From positions 62,001 through 126,000 of the forward strand of contig VZSF01004794.1 in NCBI GenBank assembly GCA_013398295.1: DNA of 64,000 bases, written 5' to 3'. Every line of letters starts with the position of its first letter. Position 1 is the first letter of the stretch. The position numbers were made by a program, and so were the translations under genes. The notes beneath the pieces were generated by a model, which was given only the letters and a program-made list of their open reading frames with translations, searched no databases and was not told the origin of the DNA. This document shows positions 48,226-60,073 of this stretch, piece by piece. This DNA is from Chionis minor (taxonomy: Eukaryota > Chordata > Aves > Charadriiformes > Chionididae).

Positions 48226-50188
48226 GCCATGAAAACCTTAAGTCATTGACCACTGATTGCATCATACATCATGTGTGAGCAGAGGGAAAGAGCAATCTTA
48301 CATTGCAAAAACAGTGCAAATATCCCTCTCTTTCACTTGTTTGAGACAGTCCTGCTATCCTTCTATCTCCATTTCTTCATTGCTTAGTGATCTTGCAAAG
48401 AAGTACATTAGGATGACATCACTGGAGCCATCTCAACCAACTGACTGTCCACTGTTGGTTACCATGGCTACTAAACTGTTATGAAATGTGACACAAAGAC
48501 ACTAACTAGACCTTTCTTCTAAAGAAAGTGGCAGCCCTAGCTGCCATAGTCTTTTCAGCCTGTTATGCCTGTTCTGAGAATGCACCCTGTATTTAATCCC
48601 TCAGAAAGCTAGAAGGAAGAATATGAAGAGGTGGGCTTCATCTCAATTAACTTCTGATGTCATCATCTGAGATATTTGTTTGTAGATTCCCTGCACAGTT
48701 AATGGAAAGAAAGAGACGCTTTTGTGGCATCTCACTTATTTTGGTACAGTTTAGTTTAGGATGGGATTAATCTCACTCTAGAATTGCATACATTATTCTA
48801 CTGATCATGAAGATAATCCATCATTATTAGTTCAGAAGCCGACTCTTCGTTATAGATTACTAAAGCTAATTGAAACCAAACTTTGTTATATTTTGTAAAT
48901 CCCATTCAGGTGGTACTGTGCTGATCAGCCAGGTCAAGTTGATCTTAGACACACATAAAGGCATGGACACAGAGTCTGCTCAGTGTCAAAGAAAATAAAA
49001 CTGTGTATATATAAAATTTACATGTTGCAAGTGTCAGGCAACAGCTGACCATGACTTTCCAGGTCCTGGTTTCTGGTAGCTACTTTCTGCCGAAGCCTCA
49101 TTTAATGAGTCAGTCACTGACTTTTCTTCCAGACCTAGAATGTCATGACTGTCCTGTCATACTTGAAATCCTAAGAGAAAGTCTTCAAAAGACAGATAGA
49201 AATGTTCCAAACTTCTCTGTGGACTACAAATGTTAAAGTAACTTCAAATCAATCAAGACGTAACTGAAAGTAATACAGTGCTGAATAAATGAGGGAAACA
49301 GTGCAGCACCTCATTGCTGAGACCTCAGCTAACAAGAATAACAGGAGAATATGGTTTATCCCTGTCACAAACCTCTGTAAAAGAGAAAAGGATCTGACAC
49401 ATACTTAGTTTTTTACAGCAAACCAGAGGAGAATTGGAAGTAAGGGCCCTAATCCAAGTGCCAAATGTAATCCTACATTACACTGTAACTCAAATCCCCA
49501 TTCTCTATATATTACACAAGAGTGTCTGCTGGAAAAAAAGCTTGTGTAGCAAAGAAAAAAGGTAGTGACGGGCTCAAGGCAATGTTACTTAAGATAATCT
49601 CACTGTTTCTCTAACATTATTTAATGTCCTCAAAGAAGTAATTTTAAACCTAACTTGCCTGCTTCTGTTAGTTTAATTTGAACAACAAACGTTCAAGATT
49701 CTTTGTCATAAGTTTAGAAAAATATACTCGAACTGGCACTTATAAAGAAGATGGATTGTGAAGCACATATCTTTCAATCTCTTTTCTTCACCTGACAATT
49801 GGAATACTGGCAAAGAAGTAGTTCCTCAAGGACAGCCAGGCAATTTTCAGACCTAGTATTTCAACGAACACTTTTCCCCACCATACTGGACATGCTTGCT
49901 TGACCATGCTGAGTATTCTTTCCTGTTACTGTGTATTTTTCATGTGCTTCCAAGGAATTTATTAATTTCTTCCTTTTTTGTCACTTAAAGATGACACTGG
50001 GCAGCTAGTTAGAAAATGTCATACATCTATCTGTTGGCTGCTAATTTAGAGAAGAATAAAAGTTGAAAGTATATCACAAAGTCCCTGTAGATACTTAAAA
50101 TCAGGTAAGGCCTCTGGTAAGTATTTTTTATTCCAGCAGGTTGTACTTGTCTTTCCTAAGTTAACAGAACAAAGAAGGGTTGGTGATT

Positions 50189-50332
50189 TTATTTTAGTTT
50201 AGTTTAGTTTAGTTTAGTTTAGTTTAGTTTAGTTTAGTTTAGTTTAGTTTAGTTTTCTTTAGTTCAGTTTAGTTTTGTTTAGTTTTGTTTATTTTGTTTT
50301 ATTTATTTCATTTCATTTTATTATAAATGGCA
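50189..50332 (+). repeat. (TTTAG)n pentanucleotide array
   Basis: About twelve uninterrupted TTTAG units run from 50193 to about 50254. They degrade through TTTCTTTAGTTCAG and TTTTG variants into TTTTATTTATTTCA sequence. A graded decay at one end is typical of a microsatellite with an older, mutated flank. Confidence 0.95.
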
Positions 50333-50644
50333 ACGCCCAATCCACAAATGGGTAAGAGTTAAACTACCTGCAGTTCTAGAAATGAGATATGATTCTTGCT
50401 TTTGATGAGTCATAATTTTCAAGGGAATAGGGTGTCTGTAGCTGGAATGGATTGGTTCTTGAACTTATCCTATAGGCTTTTTAATTTATAGCTTACATCC
50501 TTTTTTCACACCTGGAAAAAAAATGCTCTGACCTCTAAAAAGCTGATTTTTCAATACATCCCATAAAACAGCAGGAAAGAATGCAGATTGAGAATGCAGC
50601 TCCAGCACCTTGCTCTTTAAAAAGCTTTTAAAGCCTGTCTTATT

Positions 50645-50670
50645 CATTCATCTTTTAACAAAGATGAATG
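50645..50670. repeat. 11-bp perfect hairpin with 4-nt loop
   Basis: CATTCATCTTT and AAAGATGAATG are separated by TAAC. Confidence 0.75.
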
Positions 50671-53494
50671 CAAACCACAAGTTTTATCCTAGTCTGTCTG
50701 GTAAGGCAAGAATAATGTTAAATCAATGCCAAAGTGATCAGGGATGAGATCAAGATCAAAGTTCTGATCAGCCCATGGTGGATTATTCTGTCTTAAATAT
50801 TAAAAAGAAATTATTTTAGGAAAAAAAATAACTAGAAAAATAGAAATATGTCCCTGAATCAGCCAATGCATCTCACTGCTGGCATCAACCAAATTTTACT
50901 CACTGATAAAGTGACAGCTGGAGAGAAAAATCTAAACATAAACTTAGTGGAGGATATGACCACTGTGGGATTAAAAGAGAATTAAAGTTCTTGAATACTA
51001 AAAAGACAACAGGGGGGAAAAGAAACATTCTAAGATAGTGAATATGTATAGCTACAAAGTACGAACCATTAAATTGCTGTGAATGTCCTACATTTACTAC
51101 AAAAGATTTGTGGAAATAGATAGCAGCACACAGATCTTCAGCAAGTTCTTTAGATTTTAAATCTCCCATTGATTTCAATCATGTTTCAAGATGCTACACT
51201 AGCTGGGCAACTATGCCTAGTGGATCTTTGATGTCCATTTGAGAAAACAGCAAAGTAATATGTTCAGAGAAAATCTGTGTCTTCAATGGAAGTCAAAGAA
51301 CACTGATGGTTCATGTACAAGGAGTTGTTCTTCTTATTTGAGGAAGTCAGCACACAAAACTCAGATGGCTTGTTGTGTAGTATCTAAACTTGCTTCTAGA
51401 CATAGGACTTCTGTGAACATGAAAATGTCTTCACATATTTTGAATATTCCATGTAATTGTGAAAAATTTGTCAGCAGCAGCGGAGGAGGTAATCACCAAC
51501 AGAGAATAGAGTTAGTCTTCAGGTCCTGCACTCTGAAGTAAATGAAGCTACTGAAATGCATGAAGACAAGGAAGTTTCCTAGATAAGGATCTCCCCTTGC
51601 ATCAAAAGAACTCTCTTCTGCTAGTACTCAGAAAAGTGTGTTAGCATATACAAATATTTATACACTTGTTGTGTAGATCCAGATACATATTCTCAGACTG
51701 ACCCTTTTATTCTTTATATCACTCTATTCCCTCCTCCTGAGTTCTTGAATTTCATGAATCATACATATTCTCTTTTTCTTTCCAGAAAAACTTACATGTA
51801 CTCTTCTCTCACTAATAATCCTAGAAGTCCCATTGCAACCAGCAATGTGTTCAAAAGTTATTGGTATAGAAAGGCCACATTTAAAAAAAAAATATTGGTC
51901 CCGAAAAACACCTCCTGGTACTGGGAGACTATCATTTATGCCATCAATTTTTTTCATAAAACCCCAGCACAATTCTAGACTGGGGTCCTGCTAGCGCTCT
52001 CCTAAACCATTCCTGGACATGGATGAAGTGTGGATGTATTCTGAGGAAGGTTCCCATCAGACAGACTACATGCACTGCCTGTTCTGGAAGCTAAGACTAA
52101 CATCGGCAGGTGCCACTTCTTAGAAGCTGGTCTCAGTGTCCAGGAAAGTTCCCAGGCATGTTTAACTTGTACGGATATAGTCAATACCTCCTGCAGTTGG
52201 TGCATGTGCAGTGCTTGTTACTCCTACAATTTACAGTAATTGTAACTGGTGGGACAGTTAACTGACTATCCCAAAATGACTTGGCATACAACCAGAATAC
52301 TGAAATACTTCCAAAATTCTTTGACGTAAGATTTACATGGATTTTAAAGGGTATTTAACTGTGTTAATCATTAACAGAGTCAAAAAGAAATCTTAGATTC
52401 ATACACTTGCCCACAGTACCCACCATCTGCAGGCCTTGTCTTGATATCATGTATCAATGTGAGAACAATGAAATACCATATTCTTTGCACCATTTACTTG
52501 ACTAAGACTTGCATAAATTCCCATAATATCACTGAAGGTCATCGTCAAGTATCAGAGATTCTCACATTTTTTAGATTTTTCAGTAGAGATACCTAAGGAA
52601 TATTAAATATCCAAACCTTTCAATAACAATTATCCTTATTAAATAAAATCCTTATCAGCTGTATCTTTAGTAGAAAAGAAATTACAAGCATCAAGACACA
52701 TCCATAGCATAAATCCATAGCAGTACCTGATTTCTGTAAGAGAATATTAATCAATAAAAGTTTTAACTTTATCAACTGCACTAATGAAAAAGCATTTTCC
52801 ATTACTTATTACACAAGGCTCAACGGTGTGAAGACGAGCAAATCATAAGCCTCCAGATTTTAGCTGATGCATTATTTCTCCAACTTCCCAATACTTTTGA
52901 AGTACCTTAGATTTCAGGTTAAGGAAGATATATTGTAAAGGAGATTTACACAATAAAATTAATATGTGCCTGACTTTTACATGTGGACTTTGCTTGTCTT
53001 AAAATATAATTTGGTACATTTATGAAACAAGTTCATTTTTAGGTAATGATTATAGTACTGTTGTTATTACATCAATTCATTTTCACAATGAAAATGTGAG
53101 TACATTTTGTAAGACCAGTAACCAATATTTGACTGGAATTATGTAGAATGCAGTACAATGATTCAATTATTATAAAAGCAGAAATAAAAAGGAAAAATGC
53201 ATGTATTTATGGAAACAGGATTTGGGACTTACAGCTGAAAAAAAAACCAAAAAACCTAAGCCAAAAATTTGAGTTTATTTCCATTTTACATGATTTCTGC
53301 CAGACTACAGATCTTCAAAAACGTAGCATTCATTTTGTGAATTTGGCTCTTAGAGGAGTTTTCAGGGCATGTTATAGAAATGAATGTTTTTAAACCAGTA
53401 ATCTTTCCAAAATAAAAAATAAGACTTTGAATGCAAACTACAGCCCAGAAAGCTTTATGCCAGACTGTTGTCTGACCTATTGTGAATGTGCATT

Positions 53495-53517
53495 TTACAT
53501 GCATGACATGCATGTAA
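53495..53517. repeat. 23-bp palindrome
   Basis: TTACATGCATG, one A, then CATGCATGTAA. The sequence is also internally repetitive (CATG units), so it may have arisen by slippage. Confidence 0.8.
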
Positions 53518-54716
53518 TATGGCTAAAGGCAGGTTATACAATGGCTTTTTCCATGTCACAGAATGCTTAATAAAATACCTTGCCATTACTAGATGATGAT
53601 GCAACGAAGCCCATATTCCATGCCACACCTGGAAAAGAACAAGACTGTAAAATAGGTCTCACTAGTATGCATAGCGTACTCCTTCCTGGTCTCTTGTAGT
53701 TCTGTATCATGTTTTGAAAATGTGTTTTCTTCTTTAACATAGTTTTTGCATTTGATATTTGAATATTCAAGCAGGTCAAAGAAATAGCTCAGAAATTTAA
53801 ATTTCCACCAAGCATAAATGATTATTCAGTCATAAGGAAAAAAGTATCCCATTGCTTTTCCTAAAGATCTCTGAAACTTCCCTAAATAAATATAGCTCTT
53901 CAGACAAATTCCTTTCGTGATACACCTCTACTCACAAATATTTAATATTTTCTATAGCTTTAGCACTGACATGTTGTGTAAAGCAGCCTGGAGACAGGAT
54001 CAGCATTGGAGCCCTGGCTAATCTTCTGTCATGTCGCTGGTTCCACAGCCAATTTGGAAGAGAGTAAAAGTCCTTCAAAATTTCGGTCAGATAGTGTTGG
54101 TATTTATCCCACTACCACAGGAGAGAAGGAGATAAAATTTAGCCACAATTCTTTATATAATAAGCAATATTATGGCTATCCAGAGAAGGAATATCAAAAT
54201 CAGTGTGCTCGAAACAAACTGAAAATATGAAGTGATAATTCCAAAACAAGATGCATTGCCAAAGGTGCTGATCTCAAGTGTTTTCCAAGCTTTGGAAATG
54301 GCCAACTTCTGTGCCTTAGGCACCAGACCCAAACCAACGGGCAGCAGAGCATGAGTGTTTGTGAGTCAGCACAGGATTCCTATACCAAGGAGGAGAAGGT
54401 AAGGAAAATAAAGCCAGGAAGAGATTCTACTCGGGAAAGGATCTCACTAAGTGGTACAAGTAACAATGACTCAGTGTGTCCAATGTAGCTAGGTTTGACA
54501 AGAGTTTCTTCTCATGGCAAAAAGCAGCACAGAAGATCCTTACACTGTCTAGAGGAGAAGTGGACAGAAGAGTCATGATAACAGTGTGTCCATGGTAACT
54601 TTTCACAGGGACAAAAATAACTACTAAATTAACAAAAGTAAAAATGTAGGATCTGTGACTGCTCTTAAGACTATGCTAACCTTGGTTTGGCAAGTCACTG
54701 CAAAAGTAATCATTAT

Positions 54717-54774
54717 ACCTCCAGTCTTAACAGTTATTGAAAAACAAGTCAGAATAACTGTTAAGACTGGAGGT
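54717..54774. repeat. Perfect 22-bp inverted repeat with 14-nt loop
   Basis: The arms 54717-54738 and 54753-54774 are exact reverse complements (ACCTCCAGTCTTAACAG... and its complement), with a 14-base A-rich loop. Pairing stops abruptly at both outer ends. Perfect identity over 22 bp cannot be chance in 64 kb. It may be a fold-back made by polymerase template switching, or a small structured RNA. It is shorter than a normal pre-miRNA stem, which argues against a canonical miRNA. Confidence 0.9.
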
Positions 54775-56218
54775 CTTTGAAAAAGGTTAATAATGCTTTC
54801 TACATGGAACTGGCTTTCTGATAGGACAGATCTAACACAGATTGCAATCCAGGAAAATGTTTCTTTAGGACTTTACTTAGACCTGTTCTCTTTTTGAACC
54901 ATGAAAGAGTTCCAGTCTCCTAATACTCTCTTACATGTTTGACACTAACCTACTTCCTTCAGCTCCTGAGCAAAGACTGAAAGAATGAGACTGAGCATAA
55001 TATCCTGTGCTGCACTGATTAGCTGGAGAACAGGAAAATGTAGACAGACTTTTTATCCTGGCCCTAGATGTTGCTGTCACCTTTTCCTTCAAGAATGAAG
55101 AAGAAGTAAGAAGGAGAATTATTCAGAAAATGTCAGTGTAAGTAAAGACTATTTCCATTTCTCCTGTGTTCATTCTGTTCTCTCTTCATGATTTATCTTT
55201 ACAGGTTCTTCCCATTTCTTCTAGCTGTTGTCCAGCAAGACTCAGTTTTATCAATGAAGTTTACCCACCCCACTGTTTGGAGGGGTTTTTTTCCCCATGA
55301 GAATAATAAGTATTAATTATGATCCCAGTAAGGAAGAATAGAAACCATAGTTTTGTCTCTGCTAGGTAGGATTCCTTTCCCAAAGCTTTATCTGCCTGAA
55401 AATTAAGTAGCTGTTCTCAGGGTACCATTTTACCAGCAAATGGTTTCAGCAGCAAAGCCAGGTGTTCCCTCTGCCCCTAGTAGTTATCCCCACTCAAAAG
55501 TTTGTACATTCTTAGCACTATCAAGATTCATGGTAGGCGCCACACCAGAACATGGCCAGCCAAATGGTAATAAAGAGAATTCTATAAAAAAGAAACAACA
55601 GAAGAGGCAGTGAACTATAGCACATGGAAAGTAATGAGCTGACTGGGCAGTGGAAAGAAGGGTGAGGGAAGCTGTCTTCTGTCAAAAAACAAGCGCCTCT
55701 GAAACTCTACCCTTAACTACATACCCAGGCTCTATAGGATCAAAGTTGAGAGGCAGTTACCTCTCACAGACCGTCATCCCAGCTATCTCTAGAGGTATCT
55801 ACTGACTATACAAATCAGTTGAATTAAAGATTCTAAATTACTTTTTCAAGGCTTTTATTCAAAGACTTTGAAACTCATCATTCCCATTTCGATGCAAGAA
55901 CTGAAAGCCAAGAAAAGACTGGAATTTCACAGAAATAGTACTTCTTTAGGTGTCTTGAGTTTATTCACTGTAGGAAAATTAAAAATTTTCTGAGATAAAT
56001 ACAAACTGTGTATCAGTGTCATAAGTACTAATATGTAGTCCCTCTTCTTCCCCACATCAAGTTTGTCTGAAATAATGATTTTTATAGAAATAAGTTTATG
56101 GTTTAAAAAGTTAATAATTCTCTGTTTGTTTGTTGATTGAATTGTGGCATTTTGAGCATTCAGATTTCACATTTTTTTTTTCTGCATTCAGGAAGAAAGA
56201 GAATAGAAAAACATGTTA

Positions 56219-56292
56219 ATTTTTTCTTTTTTTTTTCTTTTTTTACAGAGTCATTTGACTAAGTATTAAACGATCATGATAAAACAGTGAGT
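56219..56292 (+). promoter_or_regulatory. Candidate splice acceptor and donor pair (38-nt exon)
   Basis: A long T-rich tract ends in TTTTACAG at 56248, a strong acceptor pattern, with a branch-like TGTTAAT about 30 bases upstream. GTGAGT follows at 56287-56292, a perfect intron-side donor, though preceded by ACA instead of CAG. The 38 bases between contain stop codons in some frames, so any such exon would be non-coding. Chance is a serious alternative. Confidence 0.25.
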
Positions 56293-59200
56293 AGTTGTCC
56301 ATAGTATGCTATGCCAATTTAAAGGACATTCAAGTCCCATATCTGAAACAGCAGATTGGGAAATGCAAAGAGTAAATAACAATCGTTTTTTAAAAAATAA
56401 TTATTTATCTATTTGAAATACAATTCTTAATTTAATTAAACAGAAGTATTTTGACATCTTAATGAATTTTTTTCAAAAATAAGAATGAGTTGCCATGAAT
56501 TGTTAATTTTTTCAATCAAGCAACTCCAGAAATACACACTGAATCAATACTTTGAACCTCTATATTCTTCCTTGAAAAAAGACAACTGCAGACAACTACA
56601 GATAATGAAAATTCAAAACATTCGTGCTGTAGGAAATTAAAAAATTCAGAACAGGATTTCCTGATTTGAGAAGTTAATTACAAACATCAAAATCTTGCAC
56701 AGATAAAACACTTTTTTATACAGGCAAGGAAAAATAATACATTTGTCTCCAAAACTTTGGTAGTAAGACGGAACGAAACAATTGGTTACTCCATTTCCCT
56801 ATGGTATCACCAAAACTGCCCCTGAGGTTTGGAGACTAGACCTAAAAGGCTATAAAAGTCAAAAAAGTCCCCTGTCAAAGGAGCCTGAACATGAAAGCAC
56901 AGAGATCTCTCAAACTGTAGCTCTACAAGTTCTCCAGCTTCCACACTGTAGTGTACACCACAAAGCAACACTGCCCTGCAGCCAGAGATAATTGACAGCC
57001 TGAGGTGTCCAGCAGCCCAGAGTTAAAGCTTCTAATGGAAATGCAACTACTTTTGGTGGTGCAAGTTTATATAAAAATAAAAGAGTTTTAGTAAACATTC
57101 CAGTTTTGGTGGACTGCCCAGTTCTGGTAAAAAAAAAATCTATGAAAAGAAAAGACTGCTGACTAGCTCACCAATTAACTGCCAGCTCACAACCAGAAGG
57201 TGAGAATCAGTCATGACTTAGCTCACTTGAAGCTGGATGGAAATGAGAAAGCAGCACAGCTGAAGCCTTTTGTCAGACCTAGTGTACTAGCCACAGTTTA
57301 ATAATTTAATTTCCTTCTGGCTCTCTGTCCCCAAGGAACTGATGAGCTTTTGACACTATTCCTTTACCAAACTTGCAAAACTCCCAGCAATAACAGGAGT
57401 CAAGAGCTCCTTATGTACTAATTCACTTGAATAGTTTCTTTCCCATATCGTATTTTTCAGCAGGAAGACATAAAGTTACTGTCATCTAATGTTATTAGGT
57501 CATTTACATGATTAAAAAGTAATTATGAACGAGTATTGTTGGATTTGATGAAAATACCCCGTATCACTTGTCATGTATAATACACCATCCCCTTGATACA
57601 CATGGAGTTTTGAAAGGTGAACCAAGAATGCAATCATTTATGTAATTAAATGGAAAGGAACACAAAAACCTGTGTGGAGGTGGCTACGGTTTGTGATAGG
57701 CAGTTCACATGTCAGCAGACAGAATAATTTTAAATAATGTTTAATTACCAATTTTTGGAAGTTCTCAATTGCTTTTCATAGAAATTATTAACATAGCATA
57801 TCCCACTAAATAGTATTTATTAATGTAATTTTAAAGACATACTATATTAAGTATAATTTATATGTTCCTTGCAAAATTCAGCTATTCAGTGACTACACAC
57901 TGTCTCTCGGGAAAAAAAAAATTTTTTTACATTTATTACACTGTTTTAATTAAGAATATTTAGAACTAAGGTTTTGTTCTTCAATTTCCATGCTCAAAAG
58001 CCTTTGCATTTTGAAAATCCTGTAATGGCCAGCCTCTTTGCCTGTCCTGAAAAGTCTGAAGAGCCAGGATTAACAGCTCAAGATGGGGCTTCCAGAGCGA
58101 ACATGTAGGACTACTGACTAAGAGGAAAGCATGAAGCATTTATAACCATGCATCAAGACAATATTTTAGGAGAGAAGAAGAGGGAGAGTGGGATCAAGAT
58201 AGCAAACTGGAAAATCACCTACTTGGGAGTCAAAGTAGACGTATCAAAAGCTCCATGAAGGGAATTTTTAAAAAAGTAGGTAGCCAAAATTCTGCCTGGA
58301 GCTCATGATGTATCACAATGTTGTTTTGGTTTGCCAAGCTCTCCAGCTTTGCATCAGGAAGCTCACACTAGGGAGGCTGTTAATCTGGGAAGCATAGCCC
58401 TTTGCAATTCTGGAATCTCAGCTATAGCTTCCCAGGTCGGCCCAAGGGCAGGTTTCTTGGGTGTGCCAAATTTGCAGCTGGGGTGTGGATGGATTGCAGG
58501 GGCCTGTCAAACAGCATGACATTTTCCTGATGTGATCTGCAGTATGTTTCCACTCTGCAGTGTGACTAGTGTTCTGGCAGAATTCCTTTTGAACAATATA
58601 TCCCTCAGAAAATCCTGCAGGATGTGTAACTACAGCAAGGGCAGCGCTGTGCCTAAAATGCAATGAAGCAGACCGATGAGATATATCAGTTCCATCGCGT
58701 CGGGGTTTTTTGCTGAGTCCTGCAGGTCTTCATGGTACCATCCTCTCCTCTCCTGCCACCCAAGTCTAGTCAAGGAAACCAAGTGGTAAAATCGGTTTCA
58801 TCCTATAGTCAATGTCTCCTGCATGGAGAGCCACAGGCTCTCCAGGTTCATACTGACTGTTAGCAAATGACCTGGTTTTAATACTTAAATTAAATAATGA
58901 CTTATTCATTTATGTGAAATTTATTACACTATATTTGAGATATAACCACTAAATTTACCTAAGTAATGTTTTATTAATTTTTTAAAATTACTTGAAAGAG
59001 TAACAAATTCCACTTGCAATTTAAATAATTTAATTCCTTAACTGAGTAATTGTTTTACTTTACATTTCAAAAAGTATAAGAAACTCACTATTATGTCATG
59101 CTGGGAAACAGCTTTTACCTTTAAAAAAAAATACCAGTGATTCAGAAATATTTAATTTTAAAATCACTCTGCTATCATGATCTCCACAAAACCAGGCAAT

Positions 59201-59584
59201 AATAACGTATATAAAAACCATATTACTCCATAAGCCCCAAATTTTAATCATTGTTCAAGTACCAAATTTTATTTATATGCCATCCTAATAATTGAGTTAT
59301 AGTTTATTTTACTGCAGCTAATGAAAACTATAACATGGAGAAGTTAAGTGATATATTTACCTTAGAAAAGTGGAAGGTAGAACCCTTAACTCTGCATTAC
59401 GTCCATAAAAAAAGGTTCCCTGCAGGCAAAAACAAAGCAAAAGGATAAAGAATATACCTTTTTTCCTTGGGAAAGGTTGGTGCCTTGAACGTTGTTTGGA
59501 GAACCTGACTGCCCCACTCCCCCATCATCCACCTTCTCTGTGGGCACAGCCACATTCCTGTCTCAAAGGCAGGGTCCTTGAAAA

Positions 59585-59625
59585 GGTACAGTGAAGGGCA
59601 ATGAGGACAATCAAAGTCATCTTTA
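59585..59625 (+). mobile_element. Possible degenerate CR1 scrap
   Basis: The sequence GGTACAGTGAAGGGCAATGA followed by GGACAATCAAAG resembles the CR1 stretch around GTCCAGAGAAGGGCAACGAGG and GATCAAAG, with about five differences in 32 bases. No 3' end is present and nothing else of CR1 is recognisable around it. Confidence 0.4.
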
Positions 59626-59657
59626 GGAAGAACGGTTTCCTTCAGAAGAAATAATCA

Positions 59658-60073
59658 TTCATCTTGGGCTGGATTGAGTTAGTTAAATATATTTGAGAAA
59701 GGGTAAAAAACTCTACACGGCAGCTGTGAGACTGAGCAGTGAGAAAGTGTGCAATAAACAGCCCTGTAGACACCAAAGTGAGTGAAGAAGGAGCAGGAAG
59801 AGGTAGGAAGAAGGAGCAGGAAGAGGTAGCTCAGAGGCGTTGGGAGGATTCCCCAGCGACCTCTGGAGAAGACCATGGTGAAGCAGGTTGTTTCCCTGCA
59901 GCCCATGGAGGACCACATCAGAGCAGGTATCCACACTTGCAGCTCATGGAGGATGCCATACCAGATCTAAAAGTTTTTTCATCTCATTTTCTCCCCTGTC
60001 CTGTTGAGGACGGGGAGGGAGAGAACAACTGCGTGGGTGTCTGGTTGCTGGCCAAGGTCAAGATACGAAACTG
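59658..60073 (+). mobile_element. LTR-like element of a second ERV family, internally deleted
   Basis: The left part (GGGCTGGATTGAGTTAGTTAA) recalls the start of a common avian LTR that begins with a TGTCCTGGTTTCAGCTGGGA-like sequence followed by AGAGTTAAT. The middle has the GAAGGAG and 'CAGCCCATGGAGGACCACA' wording of that LTR. The end (TTTCTCCCCTGTCC, GAGGACGGGGAGGG, GCTGGCCAAGGTCAA) matches its U5 side. It is much shorter than the family as I remember it, so large internal parts are missing. The ends are degraded and no target-site duplication was found. The call rests on memory of the family, not on a search. Confidence 0.55.
59784..59829 (+). repeat. Perfect 23-bp tandem duplication inside the LTR-like element
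   Basis: Units 59784-59806 and 59807-59829 are identical (GAAGAAGGAGCAGGAAGAGG plus TAG). Confidence 0.93.

Larger units (their letters stand above)
43059..59584. other. Unique AT-rich non-coding DNA
   Basis: Over 16 kb without a supportable gene or recognisable transposon. Listed separately are a 28-bp tandem duplication (46780), a TTTAG array (50189), an 11-bp hairpin (50645), a palindrome (53495), a perfect 22-bp inverted repeat (54717), and a T-rich splice-acceptor-like tract (56219). The stretch 57721-57960 is very AT-rich with many TAAT cores. The part around 58320-58860 is less AT-rich, but its frames are short and unrecognised. Confidence 0.55.

Noticed and set aside
50189..50332. 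Interstitial telomeric repeat
   Set aside because: The unit is TTTAG, not TTAGGG, and it decays into ordinary T-rich sequence.
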